Shown here in pieces: positions 23,208 to 31,669 of a stretch of 64,000 nt of DNA. How positions within the stretch are numbered: the first letter of the stretch is position 1; each line of letters starts with the position of its first letter. Both the position numbers and the translations under genes were made by a program. The DNA lies in the NCBI GenBank assembly GCA_020091685.1, contig CM034600.1:40253820-40317819 (forward strand), read 5' to 3'. Under the pieces are notes generated by a model. The model ran no database searches and had not been told where the DNA came from. It saw nothing but the letters and a program-made list of their open reading frames with translations. Source of the DNA: Lutjanus erythropterus (lineage: Eukaryota; Chordata; Actinopteri; Lutjaniformes; Lutjanidae).

Positions 23208-23786
23208 GCCTGACTCAGACCCCGTGACTCTCATTGGGCCGACTGTCCCGTGGATGCTAACATGTTAGCTCCCCAACAGACAAAAATAACAGTTAGCAGC
23301 AGGAAGCTAACTAAAAAGCTAAGTGCATAGTACCATTTTTTCCTCCTGGTTCCTCTCAGACGAGGAGGCTAAGCTAAGCAGAGCTAGCACCGAGCTAACA
23401 TACAGAACTGAGCTGTCAAAGATGCTGCTGACAGTTTGTCATCACTGGGGACAGAAACAGAGCTCAGACTGACCGACAGCTCCCTCACATTCATACATTA
23501 ATAACCACAGTCCTCTCTGTAACAACAGGAGCTGCAGAGATAGCTGCTAGCTAACTACGGACACCGTTAGTTTACTGCTCCCACCCTAGAGGCTAACGGC
23601 TGTTAGCATCAGTGAGCGGACGTCTGTGACAGTGATGCCGCACCTGTCCACAGTTCTGACAGGTGTTGTTCACACAGCTGACAGCTGCCTGCGTGTCAGC
23701 CCACCCGCCTGAAATGACACCTGTCGGGTTTTTCTTACCTGCATCCGATGGAACTCCTCCTCTGACAGAGCCTGCGACATGGCCAT
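248..23786 (-). CDS. gripap1: gripap1 (GRIP1-associated protein 1, GRASP-1), 5' half of gene, 16 exons, 3' end off window
   Basis: GRASP-1 is a coiled-coil protein of recycling endosomes, known in mammals as a Rab4 effector and a partner of the AMPA-receptor scaffold GRIP1. The sequence shows sixteen minus-strand exons whose splice sites and phases all join into one open frame of 429 residues. Diagnostic stretches are QALSEEEF at the start, [71 protein letters not shown] and [10 protein letters not shown], which match mammalian GRIPAP1 in order as I remember it. Nearly all of it is predicted coiled coil (heptads rich in L, E, Q, K), except a G/S/P-rich insert around residues 122-140 and another around 180-210. 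The mammalian protein is about 840 residues, so roughly the C-terminal half lies beyond position 1. The gene is head to head with ptpn18. Identity is secure; exon boundaries are inferred. Confidence 0.95.
720..935. mobile_element. possible short inverted-repeat element (MITE-like) in gripap1 intron
   Basis: The left end reads tttcacactggctgctttta and the right end, reverse-complemented, reads cttttcatactgcatttagc, an imperfect terminal inverted repeat around a GGCTAA-rich core. No coding potential. Confidence 0.35.
1588..1629 (-). CDS. gripap1: gripap1 exon 15b, duplicated copy of the 3' part of exon 15 (possible alternative exon)
   Basis: Reads [14 protein letters not shown], a close copy of the [14 protein letters not shown] end of exon 15, in the intron between exons 15 and 16. 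It has a TTTTACAG acceptor and CAG|GTAATT donor, is phase 0 on both sides, and is 42 bases, exactly two heptads. Of the eight codons that differ from exon 15, six are synonymous. The mammalian protein as I recall it has only one copy. Whether it is ever spliced in cannot be seen from DNA. Confidence 0.6.
1655..1860. mobile_element. copy of a GGTTCC/GGAACC-rich dispersed repeat
   Basis: Contains ggttccaaggatcttgaac and aatccggttcaagaaccaaa. These match in reverse complement the segment near 12640-12720, so the two are copies of one family in opposite orientation. Confidence 0.5.
1869..2115. repeat. two-unit tandem duplication (period about 125 bp) over the 3' end of gripap1 exon 15
   Basis: Units starting near 1869 and 1997 share the phrases gttatggttct, caggtttatt, gcagttagtcg, gatgttctcttggttt and ctgttctaga in the same order. 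The right unit holds the real exon 15 end and donor; the left unit holds the decayed copy. Confidence 0.75.
1955..1987 (-). pseudogene. decayed third copy of the end of gripap1 exon 15
   Basis: On the minus strand this reads [11 protein letters not shown], aligned to [11 protein letters not shown]. The base after the final CAG is TAAATA, so the GT donor is lost, and no acceptor AG lies close upstream. It lies in one unit of an approximately 125-bp tandem duplication. Confidence 0.6.
2079..2171 (-). CDS. gripap1: gripap1 exon 15
   Basis: Reads [20 protein letters not shown] then [11 protein letters not shown], matching the AQEQVEGLLAENNALRTSLAALEQ stretch of mammals. Acceptor ACTGCAG, donor CAG|GTAACA, phase 0 at both ends. 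About 280 bases of nearly pure pyrimidine (gene sense) lie just upstream of the acceptor. Confidence 0.94.
2185..2470. repeat. long purine tract on + strand (polypyrimidine in gripap1 sense)
   Basis: About 280 bases are almost only A and G on the plus strand (runs such as gaaagaaagcagcaaagaaa). In the gene sense this is a very long C/T stretch just upstream of the exon 15 acceptor. The open frames read across it (rich in F, L, S) are composition artefacts. Confidence 0.8.
3009..3052. repeat. (TA)n microsatellite
   Basis: Alternating at/ta with one internal gt, in gripap1 intron 14. Confidence 0.95.
3215..3264. repeat. (GT)25 microsatellite touching gripap1 exon 14 donor
   Basis: Twenty-five perfect GT units. 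The exon 14 donor dinucleotide lies three bases away. Confidence 0.98.
3268..3345 (-). CDS. gripap1: gripap1 exon 14
   Basis: Twenty-six codons, [20 protein letters not shown] then HTLKDQ. The acceptor is TGTTTAG. The donor GTAACA runs at once into a 25-unit dinucleotide repeat. Phase 0 at both ends. Confidence 0.92.
3770..4120. mobile_element. dispersed fish repeat (GTGGAATGTAA type)
   Basis: Starts gaggtggaatgtaattaagt and continues with ctacttgagtatttacattt and cctccacatttattttatga. Related phrases recur at about 26850-27065, 40350 and 52300, so this is a repeat family in the window. No ORF. Confidence 0.5.
4251..4350 (-). CDS. gripap1: gripap1 exon 13
   Basis: Completes Arg, then reads [20 protein letters not shown] and [13 protein letters not shown]. 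This matches the KIEELQQRKE...TQKLQQELEAANQ region of mammals. Donor CAG|GTCAGA, phase 0 at the end. Confidence 0.93.
4780..5115. mobile_element. dispersed repeat family A, copy 1
   Basis: Shares, in inverse orientation, long phrases with 28120-28320 and 49870-50215 (for example a phrase like ctccctggaacaagctgcc here against ttgttccagggaga there). Short ORFs inside it are not conserved between copies. Confidence 0.55.
5283..5330 (-). CDS. gripap1: gripap1 exon 12
   Basis: Completes Ser and reads [16 protein letters not shown] plus AG, matching SFCRLQTEKETLFNDSR in mammals. The donor is AG|GTCAGA, weaker than usual. Phase 2 at both ends. Confidence 0.92.
5464..6039. mobile_element. MITE with TTAA ends and 25-bp terminal inverted repeats (piggyBac-like)
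   Basis: The left end is TTAAAGGGATGGTTCACCC. The right end, reverse-complemented, is TTAAAGGGATAGTTCACCC. TTAA flanks both sides, as expected of piggyBac-type target duplication. About 576 bp, no transposase, so non-autonomous. It lies in gripap1 intron 11. Partial relatives are at 22080 and 41156. Confidence 0.75.
6166..6197 (-). CDS. gripap1: gripap1 exon 11 (32-nt exon)
   Basis: Reads [10 protein letters not shown] plus AG, ending in phase 2 at GAG AG|GTGAGA. Matches LSEKLKKKQES of mammals. The acceptor CTCCAG is followed upstream in the gene sense by a long GTCT tetranucleotide tract, which appears to supply its pyrimidines. Confidence 0.92.
6206..6332. repeat. (AGAC)n tetranucleotide tract beside gripap1 exon 11
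   Basis: Long run of agac/agag units. In the gene sense it is GTCT-rich and ends about ten bases from the exon 11 acceptor. Confidence 0.95.
6470..6960. mobile_element. GCTGCAAC-type MITE copies (two, adjacent)
   Basis: Contains two runs of the attgattaatc/gattaatcaattag motif. The second starts cagggctgctacaatgatta and ends ctgcagctctatc. This is the same family as 14261-14572, 36506-36720 and 62466-62700. Confidence 0.6.
6999..7046 (-). CDS. gripap1: gripap1 exon 10
   Basis: Sixteen codons, [16 protein letters not shown], matching SSKQAETSRLQEELAK in mammals. Phase 0 on both sides, CTGCAG acceptor and AAG|GTAAAA donor. Confidence 0.93.
7190..9570. other. gripap1 intron 9, no gene seen
   Basis: AT-rich intron. 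I see no exon with splice sites. The stretch 8880-9400 resembles 51130-51460 (shared phrases around gaaagtagttcc and ttatactggagagaagtcag), suggesting a dispersed repeat. Confidence 0.6.
9576..9646 (-). CDS. gripap1: gripap1 exon 9
   Basis: Reads (E)[18 protein letters not shown] then IHNLE, matching the EKEEKRLLWEQLQGLE stretch of mammalian GRIPAP1. Acceptor GACCAG, donor GAG|GTACTC, phase 0 at the end. Confidence 0.93.
12635..12850. mobile_element. second copy of the GGTTCC/GGAACC-rich dispersed repeat, gripap1 intron 8
   Basis: Reads ggttcttgaaccggttccg, then several further ggttcc/ggaacc half-sites. It is the inverted partner of 1655-1860. Open frames across it are chance. Confidence 0.5.
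14261..14572. mobile_element. GCTGCAAC-type MITE, complete copy (hAT-like)
   Basis: Left end gagctgcaacaattagctga. Right end, reverse-complemented, gggctgcaactaacaaatat. Both flanks carry aataaattt, a possible target duplication of about 8 bp, which would suit a hAT-type element. The inside is rich in gattaatc motifs. No ORF. Confidence 0.65.
15112..15151 (-). CDS. gripap1: gripap1 exon 8 (40-nt exon)
   Basis: Reads [13 protein letters not shown] plus one base, ending G|GTGAGT. It is placed by its TTTGCAG acceptor, a good donor, and the phase match to exons 7 and 9 on either side. The intron that follows is 5.5 kb, the longest of this gene in the window. Confidence 0.82.
15509..15675 (-). 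CDS. gripap1: gripap1 exon 7
   Basis: Begins [20 protein letters not shown], then a low-complexity T/S/G/E-rich segment (residues about 180-208), ending NDRLEQ|GTGATT in phase 0. The variable middle matches a poorly conserved linker in mammalian GRIPAP1. Confidence 0.9.
16355..16517 (-). CDS. gripap1: gripap1 exon 6
   Basis: Encodes [18 protein letters not shown], a flexible G/A/S/N/P insert, then [18 protein letters not shown] and KMK. The donor was chosen as AAAG|GTGTGT, not the GTAAAC 34 bases further on, because only the first gives the phase 1 needed by exon 7 and the family reading [16 protein letters not shown]. Confidence 0.92.
16908..17015 (-). CDS. gripap1: gripap1 exon 5
   Basis: Thirty-six codons, [19 protein letters not shown] followed by [17 protein letters not shown], one of the best-conserved parts of the family. 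Phase 0 at both ends, donor AAA|GTAAAT. Confidence 0.95.
17252..17278 (-). CDS. gripap1: gripap1 exon 4 (27-nt microexon)
   Basis: A nine-codon exon, ALNKSKKAQ, with a clean TTTTCAG acceptor and CAG|GTGAGT donor. It matches the ALSKSKKAQ stretch of mammalian GRIPAP1. Phase 0 on both sides, so it can be skipped without breaking the frame. Confidence 0.92.
17499..17560 (-). CDS. gripap1: gripap1 exon 3
   Basis: Completes a Glu codon and reads [20 protein letters not shown] then K, coiled coil, ending in phase 0 at AAG|GTAATC. The acceptor TTTCAG is preceded by a short ATG triplet run on the sense strand. Confidence 0.93.
17937..18370. mobile_element. dispersed repeat family B, copy 1 (gripap1 intron 2)
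   Basis: Contains gacccacaggtgggtcac, a run of about 25 A, gatgagaggaaatt, and a phrase like tttattgataaggcctg. The order is the same in 27140-27455. Confidence 0.6.
19803..19982. repeat. minisatellite, four units of 45 bp, each with a hairpin
   Basis: Units start at 19803, 19848, 19893 and 19938. Each carries CCTGGGC, an 8-base spacer, and GCCCAGG, a perfect 7-bp inverted repeat. Units 3 and 4 have GTCCAGG in the right arm. Because 45 is a multiple of 3, open frames run through on both strands, but there is no start or splice context to support a protein. Lies in gripap1 intron 2. Confidence 0.95.
20570..20636 (-). CDS. gripap1: gripap1 exon 2
   Basis: Encodes [19 protein letters not shown] and NTA, ending in phase 1 at CTG|GTAAAA. 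The acceptor GTGCAG sits directly beside a CA microsatellite, which reads as TG in the gene sense. Start of the N-terminal coiled coil. Confidence 0.94.
20641..20683. repeat. (CA)n microsatellite at gripap1 exon 2 acceptor
   Basis: Runs to within five bases of the exon 2 boundary, with CG interruptions next to the exon. Confidence 0.95.
20800..22070. other. gripap1 intron 1 segment, no gene seen
   Basis: No exon-like segment with consensus splice sites. The stretch 20930-21130 has an even base composition and looks like an old dispersed repeat, but I cannot place it. Confidence 0.5.
22080..22468. mobile_element. decayed relative of the TTAA MITE
   Basis: Shares gcactgcagaatctc, aaggtgatcagtattcaaag and gggctttagaggactt-type phrases with 5464-6039 in rearranged order, and ends gatgaactatacctttaa. 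The left end is not clear. Confidence 0.55.
23147..23205. repeat. (TG)n microsatellite
   Basis: About 29 TG units in gripap1 intron 1, 0.5 kb from exon 1. Confidence 0.98.
23739..23786 (-). CDS. gripap1: gripap1 exon 1 (start codon)
   Basis: Encodes [16 protein letters not shown] (residues 1-16), ending in phase 0 at CAG|GTAAGA. Two in-frame ATGs lie six bases apart. The first has A at -3 and G at +4, the stronger context. Mammalian GRIPAP1 begins [10 protein letters not shown], so initiation at the second Met would also fit. Confidence 0.93.
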
Positions 23787-25180
23787 GTTTACCTGCTGCC
23801 AGCTAGCAGGCTAAGCTAGCGGAGGAGACGGAGCGGCTAACAGAGAGCAGAGAGCTGCACGGGGACAGACAGAGCTCTCACTCCGACTCTGTTTCACTGA
23901 ACCAACAGAGCTGCACACAGGAAACACACGGACAGACCTCTCACTCTGAATCTGTTTCAATTTTTTTCAATTTAATTTTTTAAAATTTTAATTACGTTTT
24001 TATGAAAGCCCATTTCCGTCGCTGAAACAAAAACATCCACATGATAAGTTATAAGATAAAAAGTCAAAATGTTCACTTTTTGTCCCATAATTATGACTTA
24101 CCATGTTTAATAAACACAAAAGAAAATTCAGCAGGCACTCAACATTCAAAGACCCTCTAAATACATTTTCTGAAAAGTTTTCACTACATAATATAAATAA
24201 TTAATTTGAGCATTTGGTTTTATAGTGCATTATTTCATTTTAAATTCAATGAAGTAATAAATAAAAGATTTAATTTATAATAATTAATTTTTTTAAAAAT
24301 ACAGTTTTAAAAATATTTTGAAATATTTGTGTTTTGGGGACCTTTTTATGAACTCTTGTCTCATTAATTGAACATTATGAGTCTGATAAACACAAAAGAA
24401 TGAAAAGGATACTGGAACTCAACATTTTTAAGTTCACAGAAGCCTCTAGACAAAAGTTAAGTTTTCACTATTTTCTACAAATAATTCATTTGAGCATTTG
24501 GTTTTACAGTGCAGGGTCTTTTTATGCTCAGCATCTTTTCTAAATCCAATTTATGCACACCATCAGAATTAATCTTTAGACTAAGTTCAAGTACAAACCA
24601 AAGAACTTTTTTTTATGAGTCAAGTTTTGTAAAAGTTTTGTACTCCCTTCTCTACCTTTATCTTACTTTATATTTCTTCTACTATGGAAACCATTTTTTG
24701 TCAGTAAAAGACAAAAATATCTCCACTGTATGTCAACATTTTGATTTAAAACATTTACATTACAATGAATTCCCCACAGTTACGGGTACGTGTTTGGTTT
24801 ATTTACTTCGAGGAAGGAAAATCTCTCTGACACGTTAAAAATCAGTGAAGTAATCGAGTACACACTCTGAACTTTCTGTTATTTCGTTCAAAGTTTCCTC
24901 ACACTTCCTCCTGCAGCACACACACAGAGAAAGACATGCTCAATTATCTGCTGCTCAATTATTAACTAACACGAGTTAAAAATAGAGACAGAAGTGAGAC
25001 ACACACAGAAGTAGAGAGAGGCAGAGAGAGAGAACAGAAAGAGAGAGAGAGGGGGTTTTGGTCAAACTGCAGCTCCGACACACAGTCAGTCAGTCAGAGG
25101 AGGTCAGATCAGCTCAGGCTCAGGCTCAGGCTCAGGTGTTGGATGATATCTGGTGTCTGCTGGATGTAATTTGATGAGAC
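23787..25180. promoter_or_regulatory. divergent promoter region between gripap1 and ptpn18
   Basis: The two start codons face away from each other, 1.4 kb apart. The gripap1 side is moderately GC-rich with repeated gctagc/gctaac motifs upstream of its ATG. The middle is very AT-rich. The ptpn18 side has GAGA-rich sequence (25010-25060) before the 5' UTR. No convincing TATA box was found for either gene, and transcription starts cannot be fixed from sequence alone. Confidence 0.6.
25108..25136. repeat. hexanucleotide repeat (CTCAGG)n in ptpn18 5' UTR
   Basis: Four tandem gctcag units about 45 bases upstream of the ptpn18 start codon. Confidence 0.85.
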
Positions 25181-25252
25181 ATGGAGCTGCTGTCCTCTGT
25201 GCTGTCCACTCTGAAGTCTGTGGATCCTGCAACTGTGGATCAGGAGTACAAC
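25181..25252 (+). CDS. ptpn18: ptpn18 exon 1 (start codon)
   Basis: Encodes [20 protein letters not shown] then QEYN, phase 0, donor AAC|GTGAGT. The start has a favourable context (gacATGG). Joined to exon 2 it gives the same spacing from this Tyr to the pTyr loop as the matching Phe in human PTPN18 and PTPN12. The intron that follows is 6.4 kb. Confidence 0.88.
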
Positions 25253-28200
25253 GTGAGTGTCTGTTTTTTGTTTTACAGCTGCACACAGACACTGTGAGAA
25301 CGCTTCTGTAAAGTGACAACATTTTCACACCCTCAAAGTGCAGTTTGAAGTTTGCAGTTTAGCAGTTAAAACTGAGTTAAAGACAGTTTTAGGGTGACAA
25401 CAGGGTCACAGAGGCCTCAGAAGACCAACTTATTCAGATTTGTCTGAAAAACATGCTTTTCTAAAAATCTCATGAGAATTTCTGGAGCCAAAAAATGAAG
25501 TGAAAAGCATTTGAGTAACCCTGGTGTCAGGCTGAGGTCTGAGGTTAGTGCTGCTGGTGAAGGAAGTTTCTGAGTGGCACTCACTTGCTGAACATACAAA
25601 CTTCTGTTTGTTTCGCTTTCCTCCTCTGTGGATCATTAACTTTTCCTGCTACACACACACAGTGTTGAGGATACTGTCAGCCTTTTGCTTTCCTGGAAAA
25701 ACCTGCTGTGTTACCGTCCCTGTGTTCGCTATTCAAATGAGCTGCAGCCAATAATCTGATAAACCAGCTGAGGTGTGTGACGTCAGGCTGCGTTGTGTAA
25801 AACATGCAGATCTAAACACAGTTATAAATCAGGATTAGGGCTGAACAATTTAGAAAAAATATCAAATTTTATTTTTTGACTGATTTGTGATATTAGAGGT
25901 TTCACTAACAAAGACCACAATGTATGTTTGGTATAAAAGGTAGTTTATTGGATTGGTGTCAGGATTTGCTGTAGATGGGAAGAGAGTCGTGTGCAGAGGG
26001 ATGATCAGGGTCAAAGAGAGGGATGAAGGATGAAGGGTCTGAGGGATGCTGGGGTCCAGGAGAGGGAAGAAGGGGTTTTAAGGATAAAGGGTCAAGATGA
26101 GGGATGTAGGGGTCAAGAAGAAGGATGAAGGGGCCGAGGGGAGGCATAAGGGGCTTGAGGGATGAAGGGGTTAAGGTGAGGAATGAGGGGGTTGAGGGAT
26201 GAACAGGGATAAAGGGGGTCAGTATGTCATCAAGCTGCAGGACCCTGAGGGATGAGACTCAGGTTGGGGGCATGTCTTGACGAGCTTCCATGTTTTACGT
26301 TCCTGGCATTCATTTAAGTTTTTTGACACATTTTGCCTTTAACAAATATTTCACCTCCTGTGATTTGAAAATCGTAGAAATCGTAATTTCCACAACATGT
26401 CGTTAACTGTGCAGCCCTGGTTAGGACTGACATGCATAAAGTGGTTCCACCTGCTGCGAAGTGTTTAATCTGCTGGAAATATAACAGAGGAAGAAGTTGT
26501 TCTGCCTGTTAACACAGTTTCTAAGAACATCCATTAGACCACAAAATTGAAAAGCAGGTGAGTCAGAATCACTTCTGCCTTGCAGTCACTGATTTGGTCG
26601 ACAGTTTGGTGGATTCTGGTTTTGTTCATCTTTTTAAAGCAGTTCGTTGTTTTGAGCCTTTTGACCAACAAGCTCCAACAAATAAGTTGAACCAGTCACA
26701 GACCAGTTCTGTTTTGCTACCATCACATTTCTGTTCCTCCCAGAAACTCGTCCAGATTGTGTCATGTCACCACCCATCCTGATCAGAGAATCTGATCCTA
26801 ATCGGGCTGTTATTCTGTTTATTAGTGTAATATTCAGGTCCATAGAAATGCAGCTACTGCTGCTGTAATATTTTAGTGTAACCACTTGTTCTTGTGTTTT
26901 TCTATTTGATGCTACTTTATATTTAAACTCCACTACAGTCAGACACAAATATTGTCCGTTTCTTTCCACTACATTCATTTGATAACTTCAGTTACTCTGC
27001 AGATGCAGATTAATGCCAATTCAACAAAAACATCATGATGCATCATGCTTGTATTTCCTCCACCACTGTGAATTTTACTGAAAACAAAAGAAAACAAAAT
27101 GTTTTCATAATTATCTCTCAGGATGAACTCCAGCAGTGGTTTTCAGATGGCTCCGGTCAGTATGGGTGACCCACAGGGGTCTAGTATGGGTCCTTTTCTA
27201 TTCTAAAATGTCCTATGGTTTTCCTGATGAGAGGAAATAAAATGAATAAGATGGCCTGTAAACTTAGCCGAATACATTTATTTCTAATTCATGACGTATT
27301 TAAAATGTGTATGATTTTGACAAATTGTGTGAGGATAATATGGCAGTAAAAGTGCTCAGGAATCTTTCTGAACTCTTCTCAGGATTTATTGTTAGGGCCT
27401 GAAGTGGGTAACGATGGTTCCTCATTTTTAAAAAGTGGGTCCCCAGAAAGGAGTTTGGGAAACACTGCTTTGAACAATATTAAAAGGGTATAAGGATGTT
27501 TATATATATATGTAAATATACCAGTAAAAACACACTTTAAATGACAGGTCTCTGCACCTTCCATATGAGTCTAATTAGAGTCAGAAATGATGCATAAATT
27601 TATGTATTGTCACCACATTAACCCTGAAAACTATATTAAGTTTAATTGATGGCAAACCGATTGTCAGAGACTAAATGAAATAAAATAAACTACACAAGAC
27701 AGGGAGTTAAAGTGTCTTTTTAGAAGAATAATGACATTTTACATTGCCAGCTGTAAATCAAATATAATCATTTTATTAAATAACGTGCAGACGAGGTTGA
27801 GTAGTTTTTGCAGTCCTGTCTGCAGAACTTCCTGTCAACATGCGTATGGCCCCAACAACATATAGCAATGCATTGTGAAGTCTCCACCAATCACAAGGTG
27901 AGGGGAGCCTGTATGTGGTCTGAGAGACGAAACTCAGGGCAAGAAAGGAACTCAGTTTCTATAAACTCTCATCTGGATTTTGGCAGCTGGACACTCAGAG
28001 TTAACTGTTTACAGAGAAATGTGATTTTCAGAATGAGGGAGGACATGACCCCATCTTCAGTGGAAATATTCAGCCCCTCCAGGATTTCATGCTCTTTTTA
28101 TAGGACTGCTGCAGCCTAACATGCCTGATTTCACAGCAGCTTTTCTAAAAGTTGTGACAATATTTTGGGGCATTTTTTGCAATGAAATTGTGGGGGCAAG

Positions 28201-30642
28201 CAAAGGCTAATTCTGATGAAATCTGATTTATTTGTAGATGAAGTGCGCCTGAAGGTATTCCACAAAGACACAACATTTTTGGAATCCAACTCGGTCAAAA
28301 CAACACAAAATTATAAAATGTAAAAGTGCACAGAGCAATGATAAATATGACAAACCTGAGTTCTTTAAAAAAAAAAATGCAGGTGGAATTTGCAGAAAGC
28401 TATGATGATTGGTTAAATTTGGATAAAAGTCACAGTAATTGGATGAAATTGGTTGTGCAGAATTAACAGGGACTGGTTGAAATTGTGTGAACTGTTGTGA
28501 TCGCAGCTTCCTGGAATGACTGAATATTTTCTCGTCCACTTCACACTGGAATGTGTGTTTTTATGCAGACGATGACGTCTTATATGTTTCAGGCTCATTT
28601 TAATCTGCCCTCTGAGAATCTTCAGTGTTTCTCAGTATGTTTTTTATTTTAAGCAGAAGTTTGTTTGATGTGCTGTTTTTCAGATTATTCCACCTCTGTG
28701 TACAAACTCATGGCTATCAGATTCAAAATGTTTAATCTGTCTGGCATTAGGAAAAATTAAATCGCTTAAAATCATGCTGAGGATTTTCTGAGGGTGATTT
28801 CAGTGAAAAATCTTTAAACTCAGAGTTCTTAACTACGTAAATACTATATATATTATCTGTGTTGTCAGAAGGTCCAACATTAACACAACTGTTCCACATA
28901 TTAACATTAGCTTTTATTGTAACTCAACAGTTTTTGTCAGTGTTTTCTCTCACAGTCATACTTTCATATTTCTGTTCTCACAGTGATTTAAGTCACATCT
29001 TGTCACCTCTTCTGCTTTTGAGAATTTGCTATGACTCGGCTGTGTTATATCTCCTTTGGATTATCTTCTTTCACTTTTTATTCTTCTCATCTTCTTTTTC
29101 TTTTTGTTTCTCTGTGTTGTCCATTTTGAAGACGCTAGCTAACACAGGCTAACTAGACATGAAACTGAAGGTTTTTTAGTGCACTGACTCGCACTTTGAC
29201 AGTGAGAGCAGGATTCTGCACAGAATCTGTTCAGTCTAATTATACCTTCTTGATAAAACACTTGAAACTGTGAAACTGTGAAACTGCGATGTGACAACAG
29301 GCAGCGTTGTTTAGTACCAGCAGGACAACATGAAGACATGAGGCTCTGTGGTGTGAACGCAGCTTCAGAGTTCAGAAATAAACTCTTTACTATGATAGAG
29401 CGACCTGAGAGAAAACAGAGGCGGTTAATCTAAGAGACTACGAGGAGGTTTCCTGTCAGAACTAATACAACAAAGCCACAGGATATAATTATGTGCTATT
29501 CTTCATTTATCTGACTCAGTTTAAAGGTATAACCTGCAACATGTTCCTGAAGAAAACAGTGTGTAGACTCACACAACAGAATCCCTTTCAGTCATCACTT
29601 ATGACACAGTAGGTTTTTGTTTTTTTTGCTGTACTTGGGGGCGTTTCACCAACACAAGTATTCGATGTCCTGATGCGCTCAAGAACAGCTCGGACAAATA
29701 CAGTGTTACACCATTTTTGGTGGCCTTTCACATTAACACCAGAATTTATCTTATATTTTGACACTTTTTAAGATTTAACTTCAGGCCATGACATTTTTAA
29801 GTTTGGGAATTGCTGGTATATAATATGTATAGTCTGTATACAGCCACATATGAATAAAAAAAAGTGAAACAAGAATAAGCAGACAGATTCTGTCTGTTCA
29901 GAATCAAACTGACTTTTTAATAAATTTAATATTTGACACAGTGCAGTGACGCATCATGAGCATCACCTTCCTGTTCTTACATAACATGAGGCTCTGAATA
30001 TTTCTGGCTGTGGTCTGAGAGATTTTAGAAACAGGCATAAATAACCTGCAGGGTTTCTGAAGCTGTCACTGCTCAGGGGAACCTCTGTCTGCACGTCTGA
30101 GTCAATACAACAAGTATTAATACAGCCTCTGTCCACAGTCCACGAACACATGTGGACACCTGAGCGTCCATTCACTCTCTTGTATCAGAGCTGGTGGTTC
30201 AGGCTGCTGCGATGCTGAAAAAAGAAAAAAGAAAATGTTTCTTTGTCATTTGAGTGAGCTGACCCTTTAATGATGGAAACTTTTTACTCATGTCTGTGTC
30301 AGTTTGACCACCACAGTTTGAAATAAATAAATAATAGCGACTAAGAACACGCAGGCGACACATTTGCTTTTAAAATTAAAATGTCTAAGTGACAAACGGC
30401 CGCCACAGAGTTATTTCTGATCTCTTCACCTCATCTCTGTTGCTGCACTGACCCACTTTGTCCTCAGTGAGTGTGTGAGGTTTGTCCCACATCACACCGA
30501 TTTCATTTCCTGTTTCCTACAAACTGTCAGAGGATGAAACCACCTGAAGAGCACAACAGGCTCTTTGTCTTCCCCAAAATACACACAAGCTTTTTTATCA
30601 GGGTGGTTATAAACAGATGAGGTGAAACACACACACTCTCTC

Positions 30643-30680
<38 letters not shown>

Positions 30681-31317
30681 CTAAGGTGAGTCCACAGGTC
30701 GTCTGTTTTCTCCTGTGTGTCAGTGGAGGTTAGTTAGTCAACAGTCCTGCTTCCTCATTCTCTCTGCAGACTCTCTGGTTCATTATTAATCCTCTGGAGC
30801 CGCTTCCTCGTTGTCGTTGTTCCTGAAATGAGTCACTCAGACCTGAAAGACTCACCTGAGACGCTGCAGAGCTTCACTCTGATCTCAGTTTCACTTTAAA
30901 GCTTCCACTCTGGTGATAATCTCTGTTCACTCTGTTTTTCTTCTTGTCACCAGGTTCATGTTCAGAATCAAACCAGCAGTGAATGTCTCAACACGTATTG
31001 TGTGTGACACAACCTGCAGAGCTGCTGTTTGTGGTGGACATGAACTTTTACTACGAGAAAACAGGAAGTCTCAGCCCCACTTTTATATGTTACTTTATGT
31101 CAGTGGTTCCCAGGCTTTTTCTGGCAGGATCTCTTTTCAGAAGCCAAAAAAGTTCAAGATGTCACAGAACGAAAAATGATGTAACAAGATGTCAAAAATG
31201 TAACGACCAAAAATGACTTAACAAGACCTCAAACAGCCTTACAAGGAATATTATCAGTTTGTATGTGCACAGATGTGAGAGCAAATATGCAAATTATAGG
31301 AAAGCAAAAATATTATA

Positions 31318-31369
<52 letters not shown>

Positions 31370-31609
31370 TTGAGAGATTTCATCTGTGATTCTGAACAGT
31401 TGGACACTTATCACAGTTATTATTCTGTTTTCTTATTTTATTTCTCTAATCTCTTCTTTATTCCTTTATTTTCTTCTTCAAATTCAGTTTTATTGTTTGT
31501 TTTAAAATTGTTGTTCCTCCAGCTGTGATCATTACGAGGATCTGCTTCTTCTTTTCATGCTGCCTGATTCTTTATCATATCACAGAATTTATATTAGATA
31601 ATAAACTTC

Positions 31610-31669
<60 letters not shown>

